Origin: Ensifer sp. Root278
Lineage (GTDB): Bacteria > Pseudomonadota > Alphaproteobacteria > Rhizobiales > Rhizobiaceae
DNA length: 64,000 nt
NCBI RefSeq assembly: GCF_001429285.1
Contig: NZ_LMJJ01000009.1
Location: 59,067-123,066, forward strand
Direction of reading: 5' to 3'
Below, piece by piece: positions 18,274 through 27,287 of the stretch (the stretch's first letter is position 1; every line of letters begins with the position of its first letter). The position numbers and the translations under genes were made by a program. The notes beneath the pieces were generated by a model. The model ran no database searches and had not been told where the DNA came from. It saw nothing but the letters and a program-made list of their open reading frames with translations.

Positions 18274-18780
18274 ATGACCAAGAGAGCTGTTCTGGCCGGT
18301 GGCTGTTTCTGGGGGATGCAAGACCTGATCCGCAGGCTTCCCGGCGTCACCGATACGCGCGTGGGCTACACTGGCGGCGACGTGCCCAATGCGACCTACC
18401 GCAATCACGGAACCCATGCCGAGGGCATCGAAATCCTCTTCGATCCGGAGAGGATCAGCTATAGGCGAATTCTGGAGGTCTTCTTCCAGATCCATGACCC
18501 GACCACGAAGAACCGCCAGGGCAATGACATCGGCATGTCCTATCGGTCGGCAATCTATTACGTCGATGACCAGCAGAAGCGAATTGCCGAAGATACCATC
18601 GCGGACGTGGAAGCATCAGGCCTGTGGCCAGGCAAGGTCGTGACCGAAGTGGAGCCGGTGGGAGATTTCTGGGAGGCCGAGCCGGAGCACCAGGACTACT
18701 TGGAGCGCTATCCCAACGGCTACACCTGCCATTTCCCGCGCCCGAACTGGGTTCTGCCCCAGCGGTCGGCGGCGGAGTAA
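18274..18780 (+). CDS. msrA: Peptide-methionine (S)-S-oxide reductase MsrA
   Basis: 168 residues with the catalytic 'GGCFWG' motif (C11) at the very start, then '[12 protein letters not shown]' and 'HAEGIEI', as in MsrA. It repairs methionine-S-sulfoxide in proteins with thioredoxin as reductant. A strong GGAGGAA ribosome site fixes the ATG at 18274; the longer frame to 18235 is not needed. A further cysteine in 'GYTCHFPRP' near the C-terminus could act in recycling. The gene appears to stand alone. Confidence 0.95.
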   Translation: MTKRAVLAGGCFWGMQDLIRRLPGVTDTRVGYTGGDVPNATYRNHGTHAEGIEILFDPERISYRRILEVFFQIHDPTTKNRQGNDIGMSYRSAIYYVDDQQKRIAEDTIADVEASGLWPGKVVTEVEPVGDFWEAEPEHQDYLERYPNGYTCHFPRPNWVLPQRSAAE

Positions 18781-18974
18781 TCGTTCTGGCAGCTGTGCCT
18801 GAGCTCCCCGTGTCATGCATAGGCTCTGTGGTCGTGGGGATGCCGGACAAAGCTTGGGCCCAACCAGGTACGATGGGCCCTTGTTCGGAAGCATATCCTT
18901 TGATGCGGTAATGCTTGGGGTGACACGGGTCTGATTAGTCCCACCCGTGCTTCCCGATCGTTTTGTGGCCGCCG

Positions 18975-21050
18975 CTAGCACGCCTTCCTGCAAACGGCTT
19001 CATCGGCAAGAATGGCGGCCGCCTCGTTCAGCAAGACGTCCTTTGCGTTCTTGCGGGCATTCTCGATGGCAATGTCAGCACTCAGGCTCCGCTCGTTTGC
19101 ATTGAGACCATCATCTCCGCCAGTATCGTCGCCATCGCCTGCTTGCGCGCGAGACTTCCGTCGATTTTCTCGGGCAGTCAGTTCTTTGCGGCGTTCGGCT
19201 TCATTGAGGGAGACTACCCCTTTCTCGCGCTGCGCTTTCACCTCCGCAATGTCTTTCAACAGGCGTTGGAAGTCCGGATCGCTCTCAACCCGCGCATCAT
19301 GGCGGCTTTGCAGTTTCGGCAACAACGTCGTCACAGTGTCGGCGGGCGCATACTTCGCGGGCTTGATCTGCGCCCACGGCAGGGCGTTGTCATAGCTGGT
19401 CTCGCCGAAGGTTGTCGGGTCGGAAAGTGCCGGCAGGCTGATATCAGGGGTCACGCCGCGCAGTTGCGTCGTGCCGCCGTCGATCCGGAAAAACTGGGCA
19501 ATCGTCACTTTCAGCTCCCCGAATTCGGGTTTGCTGTTGCGGACCATCTCGTCAAGATTGACGACGGCTTGAACGGTGCCCTTGCCGAAACTGGGTTCGC
19601 CAATGATCACGCCTCGACCGTAGTCCTGGATTGCCGCGGCAAAAATCTCCGAGGCCGACGCCGAGCCGCGATTGATCAGGACACCCACGGGGCCTGTCCA
19701 CGCAGGCGCTGGAAAATCAGCGCTTCTTACGTCGACCTTACCATCGCTACCGCGTTGCTGGACGACCGGACCATTGCCGATGAACAGGCCGGTCAAATCA
19801 ATCGCCTCGTCCAGTGAACCGCCGCCGTTGTTGCGGACGTCAATGAGAACGCTGTCGACTTTTTCCCGCTTGAGTTCGTCGAGGAGCTTTCGGACATCGC
19901 GGCTCGCGCTTCTATAGTCCTTGTCGCCTTTGCGCCGGGCTTCAAAATCCTCGTAGAACGCCGGCAGCGTAATCACCCCGATCTTGCGCGTGGCGTCGCC
20001 CGCTTTCACAGTGAGCACGGTCTTCTGCGCAGCCTGCTTTTCAAGGCTGATTTTATCGCGCACCAGGGTGACGACGCGATGCGTGGCATCTGCTCCGGCA
20101 TCTGCCGGCAGGATGTCCAAGCGCACGACGGAGCCTTTTTTCCCGCGTATCAGTTGCACGACTTCATCCAGCCGGGTGCCAACCACTTCCTTTATCGCCC
20201 CGTCCTTGCCCTGGCCAACACCGGTAATGCGGTCTCCGACCGCAAGCTTGCCGGAAAGCTGCGCCGGCCCGCCGGGCACGAGCTCACGGATCGTCGTGTA
20301 GTCGTCGCGTTCCTGCAGCACGGCACCGATACCAACCAGGGAAAGCTTCATGGCGATGTTGAAATCGGCCGAAGCGGTCGCGCCGAAGTAGTCCGTGTGC
20401 GGGTCGACCGACGTCGTGTAGGCGTTCATGAACGACTGGAAAACGTCATCGCTCTTGTACTTGTAAGCGCGATCGAGAGCGTTTGTGTACCGCTTGGCGA
20501 GCGTTTCGCGAATGGCCGCGTCGGTCTTGCCGCCCAGTCTCAGCCGCAACCAGTCGCTTTTTACGCGCTTGCGCCAAAGGTCATTGCTCTCGGCTTCCGA
20601 CTGCGGCCAAGGCGCGTTTTCGCGCAGTACGGGATAGCTTTCCTGCTCGCTGAAATCGAAGTCCTGCTTGAGCAAGTCGCGCGCGTAGCTCATGCGGTCG
20701 ACAACGCGCTTACCGTACACGTTGAAGATTTCAAACGGGATCTTCAAATTCTTCCGCCGGATGGCATCGTCGATCTCGCTGCGGTCGGACATGAACCCGT
20801 CGATATCCGCCTGCAGGAAAAGTACGCGATCCGGATCGAGGGATTTGATGAACCGATCCATGATCTTGGCGGACAAGGCGTCGTCGAGTTGAACCGGCTT
20901 GTAGCTGAAACGCGAGAGAAATTTTGCACTCAACTGCGCCGCTTGTGCCTGTTGCTTCAGTGGCTCCAAAACAGGCGGTGGGGCGACTTCAGCATAGGCG
21001 GACTGTACGATTGCAAGAAATGCACCAAGGAAGACGTATGATATGCGCAT
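18975..21050 (-). CDS. prc: Tail-specific (C-terminal processing) protease, Prc type, family S41
   Basis: 691 residues, close to the length of E. coli Prc (682) and much longer than the usual alphaproteobacterial CtpA. A signal peptide (MRISYVFLGAFLAIVQSAYA) is followed by a helical N-terminal domain, a PDZ domain ('VPGGPAQLSGKLAVGDRI') and the protease core. The dyad serine lies in 'SASASEIF', with the lysine 25 residues later in 'GKGTVQ' and the intervening aspartate in 'QDYGRG', the same spacing as in Prc. The C-terminal tail is charged. It would degrade or trim periplasmic proteins. No partner gene is adjacent. Confidence 0.93.
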   Translation of the reverse strand: MRISYVFLGAFLAIVQSAYAEVAPPPVLEPLKQQAQAAQLSAKFLSRFSYKPVQLDDALSAKIMDRFIKSLDPDRVLFLQADIDGFMSDRSEIDDAIRRKNLKIPFEIFNVYGKRVVDRMSYARDLLKQDFDFSEQESYPVLRENAPWPQSEAESNDLWRKRVKSDWLRLRLGGKTDAAIRETLAKRYTNALDRAYKYKSDDVFQSFMNAYTTSVDPHTDYFGATASADFNIAMKLSLVGIGAVLQERDDYTTIRELVPGGPAQLSGKLAVGDRITGVGQGKDGAIKEVVGTRLDEVVQLIRGKKGSVVRLDILPADAGADATHRVVTLVRDKISLEKQAAQKTVLTVKAGDATRKIGVITLPAFYEDFEARRKGDKDYRSASRDVRKLLDELKREKVDSVLIDVRNNGGGSLDEAIDLTGLFIGNGPVVQQRGSDGKVDVRSADFPAPAWTGPVGVLINRGSASASEIFAAAIQDYGRGVIIGEPSFGKGTVQAVVNLDEMVRNSKPEFGELKVTIAQFFRIDGGTTQLRGVTPDISLPALSDPTTFGETSYDNALPWAQIKPAKYAPADTVTTLLPKLQSRHDARVESDPDFQRLLKDIAEVKAQREKGVVSLNEAERRKELTARENRRKSRAQAGDGDDTGGDDGLNANERSLSADIAIENARKNAKDVLLNEAAAILADEAVCRKAC

Positions 21051-21270
21051 TCAGCGTTGATCCAATTCTTAATGCCGAGTGTCGATGCCAATCTAGGTGA
21101 AGCAATTATGGTTTTTTGGCAACCGGGTGGATCATGCGCGGCAGTTCTTACGACCGAATGACCGCTCAATCGACGGCGAGGTCAATCACGCCGCCGTCAG
21201 AATGACCTCCACGTCATCAGAAAAACCTCATATGATAGCCGTCCGCCCACAAGCTTTCCGGAGGATCCAG

Positions 21271-21864
21271 ATGATCCGGCTCGAACCACCGCTACGAGTT
21301 GCAAGCGAGGCAGATGCGAAGGCGTTGGCCGATCTCGTCAACTTCGCGGGCGAGGGTTTGCCCCTGTACATCTGGGAGGGGCTTGCAAAGGACGGGCAAG
21401 ATCCATGGGACGTTGGTCGCGCCCGACAAATGCAAAGGGTGCGCGAAGGCCAGATTGTGGTTGTGGATTTCGGGGATGGCGCCGTAGCAAGCCTGACTGG
21501 TTACCCGATTGGATCGGAGCCCGACCCAATTGCCGATGATTTCCCCGCCCTGTTCCGGCCGCTGCAAGAACTGGAAAACAAGGCACTCGACAGCTGGTAT
21601 GTCAATGTACTGGCCTGCTATCCCGAGTACCGAGGGCAAGGGCTTGGCTCACGCCTGCTCGGTCTGGCAGAAGACATAGCGCGGGATCAGGCGCTCCGTC
21701 GGATGAGCGTCATCGTCGCCGACAACAATGTGGGTGCCAGACGACTGTACGAGCGCAGCGGCTACGAGCAAGTGGCAACGCTCGCCTGTGTCCGGGAAGG
21801 CTGGAAGGGCGATACGGAAAATTGGGTGCTTCTGATGAAATCGCTTCGTCCATCGGATGGCTGA
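21271..21864 (+). CDS. GNAT-family N-acetyltransferase
   Basis: 197 residues with the GNAT acetyl-CoA-binding segment 'YRGQGLGSRLLGLAEDIA' and the following 'NNVGARRLYERSGYE'. A GGAGG nine bases upstream fixes the start at 21271; the longer open frame from 21097 has no ribosome site. The acceptor substrate is unknown. It appears monocistronic. Confidence 0.88.
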   Translation: MIRLEPPLRVASEADAKALADLVNFAGEGLPLYIWEGLAKDGQDPWDVGRARQMQRVREGQIVVVDFGDGAVASLTGYPIGSEPDPIADDFPALFRPLQELENKALDSWYVNVLACYPEYRGQGLGSRLLGLAEDIARDQALRRMSVIVADNNVGARRLYERSGYEQVATLACVREGWKGDTENWVLLMKSLRPSDG

Positions 21865-22202
21865 TGAGTCCTACTGCCCTCGGGCTCGGTACATTCCGCG
21901 CTGCGGTCATGAGACCCAACAAGGCACCTAATCGATACGCTAATATCGTCGCGCCACACGCGCTGAGCCGCAACAGATCGCATCCCGAATCGCGCCGGCG
22001 CGACCGTGAGTTCCCTCTCTCGTGTGGTCAATCCGAGGGGTCTTGACCCGCTTTTCTGGTGCCCGCCTCCATTAAGCGAGTTCACGTTTTGAAATGAACG
22101 GTCACGCAATATGACTTCCTATTCTAGACCAATGTGGTCATGTGACGCTCAAAGTTCGTCCGAGTCACCCCTCGACGACTAACGGACCAAAGAGCTGACA
22201 GT
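21865..22202. other. Intergenic region upstream of the 457-residue protein
   Basis: 338 bases without a supported gene. It presumably contains the promoter of the gene at 22203; no convincing operator or terminator was found. Confidence 0.5.
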
Positions 22203-23576
22203 ATGGAAAACCCGATCGCATTGAACCGTCTTGCCGAAAACAGCGTCTTTCGCAAAGGAGATGTTTTCGTCCTCTTCGGCGAACTGTTCGGTCGCGGATA
22301 CGCGACTGGCCTGCTCGACGAAGCCCGGCGGGCTGGTATGGAAATCGTGGGGATCACGGTCGGACGGCGCGATGAGAACAACGCGCTGCGGCCTCTGGAC
22401 GCCGAGGAACTCGCCGCCGCCGAAGAGCGGCTGGGCGGCAAGATCATCAACATCCCTCTGATGGCGGGCTTCGATCTCGACGCTCCGGCCGGCGGCCCAA
22501 CTGCGACCGATCTTCTCGCGGACATGACGCTGGAGAGCTGGCAGGACGACAAGCTCGACTGGGACTACATCAAACAGTGCCGGGACATCGCCACCGCGCG
22601 GTTCACGAATGCGCTCAAGGAGGTCATGGCCGCTCTCGACGGAATGATCGCCGACGGCCGCAACGTCTTTTTCGCCCATACAATGGCCGGGGGCATCCCG
22701 AAGGCGAAGGTCTTCCTGGTTATTGCCAATCGAATCTACAAGGGTCGTGGTGCCCGCCACATGTCGTCGCAAGCCCTGCTCGACAGCGATATGGGCAAGC
22801 TCATCCTGCAGAATTTCGACGAAGTCTCCGCAATCACGTTCCGACATCTCATCGACTACAGCACGGCGATCCGGGAGCGCATCGAGGCATCGGGCGGTCA
22901 GGTTCGCTATACGGCCTATGGTTACCATGGAACGGCCGTCCTGATTGACGGCAGCTACCGTTGGCAGACCTACACCAACTACACGCAAGGCTACGCCAAG
23001 ATGCGGCTCGAAGGCATCGCGCAGCATGCCTGGACCGCGGGTATCAAGGCGACCGTCTATAACTGCCCCGAAATCCGGACCAATTCGTCCGACGTCTTCA
23101 CCGGCATCGAGCTCCCACTGATACCGCTTCTGCTTGCGTTGAAGAAAGAGAACGGCGGCCAATGGGCAGAGTACCAGTGGCAGGCCTGCCAGCAGCTTCT
23201 GGCCGACGGCCTCACGATGAAGGATGTGTTCCAGAAAATTACCGACATGCAGGCCAATGAAGTCATGCGTCCGTTTTACGACTTCTCGGCGTGGCCCATG
23301 GCGAACAGCCAAGCGCAGTCCGATCTGACAATCGGCACGTCCAACGAAATCACGCAGATGCACCGCGACGGCAAGGTCATGATCAGCGACCACCTGAGTG
23401 CTCTGGTGGTGGAGGCGACGGGGCAACTCATCTTCGGCGCGTCGTCAGAACCGTCCGGTCCCATCCAGTGGCTCAACCACGATATCGTGGCGCGCCGGCT
23501 CAACGCTTCCCACATGCAATGGGAATCGCCGTCGATCGCTGAAGGGGCGAAAGACTCTCAGCTCGAAGTGGCCTGA
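22203..23576 (+). CDS. Conserved 457-residue protein, possible FabMG-family enoyl-ACP reductase
   Basis: I recognise this only tentatively as the family that databases call FabMG-like enoyl-ACP reductase. The N-terminus 'GDVFVLFGELFGRGYATGLLDEA' (residues 19-41; glycine-rich turn) followed by 'EIVGITVGRRD' looks like a Rossmann-type nucleotide-binding start. The rest, including 'AHTMAGGIPKAKVFL' and the conserved 'YGYHGTAVLIDG', has no motif I can assign to a known reaction. There is no signal peptide or membrane segment. The gene stands alone; its end runs into a convergent decayed selD fragment. The coding region is solid, the function is not. Confidence 0.6.
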   Translation: MENPIALNRLAENSVFRKGDVFVLFGELFGRGYATGLLDEARRAGMEIVGITVGRRDENNALRPLDAEELAAAEERLGGKIINIPLMAGFDLDAPAGGPTATDLLADMTLESWQDDKLDWDYIKQCRDIATARFTNALKEVMAALDGMIADGRNVFFAHTMAGGIPKAKVFLVIANRIYKGRGARHMSSQALLDSDMGKLILQNFDEVSAITFRHLIDYSTAIRERIEASGGQVRYTAYGYHGTAVLIDGSYRWQTYTNYTQGYAKMRLEGIAQHAWTAGIKATVYNCPEIRTNSSDVFTGIELPLIPLLLALKKENGGQWAEYQWQACQQLLADGLTMKDVFQKITDMQANEVMRPFYDFSAWPMANSQAQSDLTIGTSNEITQMHRDGKVMISDHLSALVVEATGQLIFGASSEPSGPIQWLNHDIVARRLNASHMQWESPSIAEGAKDSQLEVA

Positions 23577-24108
23577 AGGCGTCCCGCCCGCATGCGCGGT
23601 CAACAACGCGCGCTGCGCGACCACCAACTCCGCAGTCCCCGTCACGACCTCCCCGATTACGGCCGCCTCAAAGCCATGCTTGCGGAAGACGTCGAGCACT
23701 TCCGGCGCGGACGATCGCGAGCAGGCGACGAGCAGACCGCCGCTTGTCTGCGGATCGCATAGCAGCGCCTTGTCGATCGTTCCCATCTCGCGAGAAAAGA
23801 CGACCTCCTGCCCGTAACACGCCCAATTGCGGCCCGCGGCACCCGTGATGAAGCCCGCACCGGCGAGGTCGCGGGCTCCCTCCAGCAAGGGCACAGCGGA
23901 CCAGTCGATCCGCAGCTGACAGCCCGAGCCGCGCGCCATTTCGAGAGCGTGACCGGCAAGGCCAAAGCCCGTCACATCGGCCATGGCGTGGACATCGGCA
24001 AGACGCGCGAGATCCGGTCCGGGCGTGTTGAGGCGGGTCGTGCTCTCGATCACGCGCTTAGCCGGCCTCGTCGAGCGCACCCTTTTTCAAAGCGGCGGAA
24101 AAGATGAT
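23577..24108 (-). pseudogene. selD: Decayed 3' fragment of selD (selenide, water dikinase)
   Basis: The minus strand encodes the C-terminal half of SelD: 'VIESTTRLNTPGPDLARLADVH', 'ADVTGFGLAGHALEMA' and 'CDPQTSGGLLVA' are typical. Just upstream, in another frame, 'IIFSAALKKGALDEAG' continues the same protein and then hits TAA at 24058-24060, so a base has been lost near 24058. Nothing of the N-terminal catalytic half (glycine-rich loop with Cys/Sec) is present; the next sequence is the promoter region of the gene at 24256. The remnant is non-functional. No selA, selB or tRNA-Sec gene is seen in the window. Confidence 0.8.
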
Positions 24109-24150
24109 GACGCAGCGCAATGACATCAAAACAATTTCCCATGGAAGAAA

Positions 24151-24166
24151 CTATACAATCGTATAG
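24151..24166. promoter_or_regulatory. Perfect inverted repeat upstream of the flavoprotein gene
   Basis: CTATAC-AATC-GTATAG lies about 90 bases before the start of the trimethylamine-dehydrogenase-like gene. The compact 6-4-6 dyad with TATAC/GTATA half-sites resembles operators of GntR-family repressors. No GntR gene is in the window. Confidence 0.4.
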
Positions 24167-24255
24167 CAATGGTCTTGCGACGCGGCCGCGCCCGGCTATT
24201 CTGGGCTTCGGCGGCCCCGGCCGCCTCAATCGAAATCCTAATCGTGGTAGTAGCG

Positions 24256-26358
24256 ATGTCCCGAGACCCCCGCTTCGATATTCTCTTCGAACCCGTCAAG
24301 ATCGGCCCGGTCACGGCGCGTAACCGCTTCTATCAAGTGCCGCACTGTTCCGGCATGGGGTACCGTTATCCCAACGCAGAGGCCCACCTGCGCGGCATGA
24401 AAGCCGAAGGTGGCTGGGCGGTCGTCTCCACCCAGGAAGCGGAAATCCATCCAACCTCGGACCTGACGCCGGCCAACGAAGCGCGTCTTTGGGACGAAGG
24501 CGACCTGCCCGCGCTCTCGGCCGTCACCGAGCGCATCCATCACCATGGCAGCCTGGCGGCCATCCAGCTCGTGCATAATGGCCTGCATGTCGCCAACCGC
24601 TTCAGCCGGATGATCCCGCTTGCCCCGTCGCATGCCATCAGCGACAGCCTCGACCCCGTCCAGGCGCGTGCGATGGACAAGGCCGACATCGCCGACATGC
24701 GCCGCTGGTATCGCAATGCCGCGTTGCGTGCCAAGAGGGCCGGTTTCGACATCATCTATGTCTATGCCGGCCACGACATGAGCGTGCTGCAGCACTTCCT
24801 TTCGCGCCGCCACAATGATCGCAGCGACGAATATGGCGGCTCCTTCGAAAACCGGCTGCGGCTTTTCCGGGAGATTCTGGAGGATACCCGCGAGGCGATC
24901 GGCGATACCTGCGCACTCGCCGTGCGCCTCGCAGTCGACGAACTGATGGGCCCATCCGGTATTACCAGCGAAGGAGAAGGCAAGGACATCATCTCGGCGC
25001 TCGCCGATCTTCCCGACCTATGGGACGTCAACCTATCCGACTGGTCCAACGACAGCCAGACGGCCCGCTTTTCCGAGGAAGGCTACCAGGAGCCCTATAT
25101 CCGCTTCGTCAAATCCGTCACGACCAAGCCGGTGGTCGGCGTTGGGCGCTATACCTCACCGGACAGCATGGTGCGGGTGATCCGCCAGGGTATTCTCGAC
25201 TTCATCGGCGCGGCACGCCCGTCGATCGCCGATCCCTACCTGCCGAAAAAAATCGAGGAGGGACGCATCGACGACATCCGCGAATGTATCGGCTGCAACA
25301 TCTGCACTTCCGGCGACAATACCAACGTGCCGATGCGGTGTACGCAGAACCCGACAATCGGCGAAGAATGGCGCAAGGGCTGGCACCCGGAGATTATTGC
25401 ATCGTCGCCGGCGCCCGAGCCGGCGCTCATCATCGGTGGCGGCCCGGCGGGTCTTGAGGCGTCGCGTGCTCTTGCCCAACGCGGCGTCGACGTCGTGCTT
25501 GCCGAGGCGGGCGGAGAATGGGGCGGACGGGTCGCGCGCGAATGCCGTTTGCCAGGGCTTTCGACCTGGGGGCGCGTGCGCGACTGGCGCGTCGGCCAGC
25601 TGAGCACGCAGGTGAATGCCCAACTCTACCTGCACAGCCCGCTGAGCGCCGAAGACGTTCTGCAATACGGCATGCCTCATGTGGCGATTGCCACCGGCGC
25701 GAACTGGCGATGCGACGGCGTCGGCCGCACCCACCGCTTGCCCCTGGAATTCCTTTCGGAAGGCGCCCTCGTTTCGCCCGACGCCCTTCTTGTCGACGGC
25801 ACCGCGGCCGTGTCCGTCGACGGTCCGGTCGTAATCTTCGATGACGATTGCTTCTATATGGGCAGCGTGCTTGCTGAAATGCTGGCCAGGGCTGGCCGGG
25901 CCGTGACCTTCGTGACGCCCGAAGCCCAGGTTGCGCCGTGGAGCAAGAACACGCTGGAACAGGGACGGGTGCAAAGACGTCTCATCGAACTCGGCGTGGA
26001 TATCATTCCTGCCATGGCGCTTGCCGGGCGCACGAAGGACCGGCTTGAGGTTTCCTGCGTCTATAGCGGAAAGACGCGGCAAATCGACTGCGCCACACTC
26101 GTCCCGGTCACGGCGCGGCTGCCCGATGAAACCTTGTGGCATGACCTGAAAGCACGGGAAGCGGAATGGGCAGATGCGGGGATCAAGACTGTTGTCCGGC
26201 TAGGCGACTGTTTGGCGCCCGGCCTGATCGCCGCCGCCGTATATTCGGGTCACGAATATGCCCGAACCTACCAGGAGCAGATCGACAGGGATCGCCCTCC
26301 TTTCCTGCGCGAAGACATAGCAGTGCTTCACGACAGGTTGGGTGGCTGGAACCGATAG
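24256..26358 (+). CDS. Trimethylamine/dimethylamine dehydrogenase-like iron-sulfur flavoprotein
   Basis: This 700-residue enzyme has an Old-Yellow-Enzyme FMN barrel (1-340), a 4Fe-4S site (C344, C347, C350, C362 in 'ECIGCNIC...RC') and an FAD/NAD-fold C-terminal part starting 'ALIIGGGPAGLEASRA'. This is the architecture of TMADH, DMADH and the related demethylases of betaines. The catalytic Tyr-His pair of TMADH is conserved (Y170, H173 in 'YAGH'). By my hand alignment the TMADH Tyr60 position is glutamate (E61), so the substrate is likely not trimethylamine itself. Oxidative N-demethylation of a methylated amine or betaine is the best guess. The first ATG of the conserved part is used; its ribosome site is weak. 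Confidence 0.85.
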   Translation: MSRDPRFDILFEPVKIGPVTARNRFYQVPHCSGMGYRYPNAEAHLRGMKAEGGWAVVSTQEAEIHPTSDLTPANEARLWDEGDLPALSAVTERIHHHGSLAAIQLVHNGLHVANRFSRMIPLAPSHAISDSLDPVQARAMDKADIADMRRWYRNAALRAKRAGFDIIYVYAGHDMSVLQHFLSRRHNDRSDEYGGSFENRLRLFREILEDTREAIGDTCALAVRLAVDELMGPSGITSEGEGKDIISALADLPDLWDVNLSDWSNDSQTARFSEEGYQEPYIRFVKSVTTKPVVGVGRYTSPDSMVRVIRQGILDFIGAARPSIADPYLPKKIEEGRIDDIRECIGCNICTSGDNTNVPMRCTQNPTIGEEWRKGWHPEIIASSPAPEPALIIGGGPAGLEASRALAQRGVDVVLAEAGGEWGGRVARECRLPGLSTWGRVRDWRVGQLSTQVNAQLYLHSPLSAEDVLQYGMPHVAIATGANWRCDGVGRTHRLPLEFLSEGALVSPDALLVDGTAAVSVDGPVVIFDDDCFYMGSVLAEMLARAGRAVTFVTPEAQVAPWSKNTLEQGRVQRRLIELGVDIIPAMALAGRTKDRLEVSCVYSGKTRQIDCATLVPVTARLPDETLWHDLKAREAEWADAGIKTVVRLGDCLAPGLIAAAVYSGHEYARTYQEQIDRDRPPFLREDIAVLHDRLGGWNR

Positions 26359-26721
26359 CGGGCGCGCCGGTGCGCGTTGCGTCAGCACAACCATCGCATT
26401 AGGGATCGACGTTCGAGTTGCAAGCGCGCGCCTGCTTGCGCGCGCCTTCACGATCCGGCTGAGCTCTGGGAACCTACGGTCACTTGAGTGGTGGTGAACG
26501 GTTCGCCATCCATGCGCAGATAACCGAAGGGTATCGTCCATACGTCCCTCGTATGGTTGCCCCCTGGACCTTGGAATGTCGCGCACTACTTCGTCACTTT
26601 GGCACGCCTGATATAGTATCGGGCCTCGCCCTTCCGCATTCTCGGCCGCAAGGATCTGCGGCTCGGAACTGCGCCCCCCTCAATCCAACGTATTTTCACT
26701 ACGCAAGCGGAAGGACTTTCC
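26359..26721. other. Intergenic region after the flavoprotein gene
   Basis: 363 bases without a supported gene. Apart from the hairpin at 26424-26445, nothing recognisable was seen. Confidence 0.5.
26424..26445 (+). terminator. GC hairpin downstream of the flavoprotein gene
   Basis: Two copies of GCGCGCGC (self-complementary) flank a six-base CTGCTT loop, 65 bases after the stop at 26358. No T-run follows, so termination strength is uncertain. Confidence 0.4.
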
Positions 26722-27132
26722 ATGGCCACTGCCCAATGCACCTGTGGCGCTCTTAGACTGACGTTTGGCGAACCGCCGCAATTGACCGCGCTGTGTCACT
26801 GCTTGGCTTGCCAACGAAGAACTGGCGCGCCATTCAGCGCCAACGCGTTTTACTCTGTCGACTGCATCGAGATTTCCGGAGCGTCTACGGAATTCGTTCG
26901 CACTGCTGACAGCGGGCGCAAGGTACGAATGCATTTTTGCCCAACATGCGGTTCTACCGTCTTTTGGAAGGCCGAGGCCGCACCGTCCTGGATCGGGGTG
27001 GCCGTCGGCTCATTTGCCGACCCGATCTTCGCGCCACCGGCCCTGTCAGTGTTCGAACAGTCGAAGCACAAGTGGGTGCAGCTTGACGAGAAGGTCAGGC
27101 ATTTCAAAGGCCTACCGACCGGCCAAGATTAG
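26722..27132 (+). CDS. GFA-family (CENP-V/GFA domain) zinc protein
   Basis: 136 residues with the zinc-binding cysteines of the GFA fold: 'CTCG' at the start, 'CHCLACQRRTGAPF' and 'FCPTCGSTVFW'. The family name comes from a glutathione-dependent formaldehyde-activating enzyme, but most members have no proven reaction. GGAAGGA lies upstream of the ATG. It follows the demethylase-like flavoprotein, whose reaction would release formaldehyde. The 363-base gap makes a functional link possible but unproven. Confidence 0.85.
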   Translation: MATAQCTCGALRLTFGEPPQLTALCHCLACQRRTGAPFSANAFYSVDCIEISGASTEFVRTADSGRKVRMHFCPTCGSTVFWKAEAAPSWIGVAVGSFADPIFAPPALSVFEQSKHKWVQLDEKVRHFKGLPTGQD

Positions 27133-27287
27133 TGGCGCGCTGACGAGAGTGTCGAGGTGCGCGTGAGAGCGAGCATGGACCATATCGGAAAAAACGCTTT
27201 CCGCTTCATAGCTGTTGGATCGCAAGCCACCGGGAAACGCCCAGCCTGTAGCGTGACGGTTGCGAGCCTCTTGCCCCCGCGTCACCG

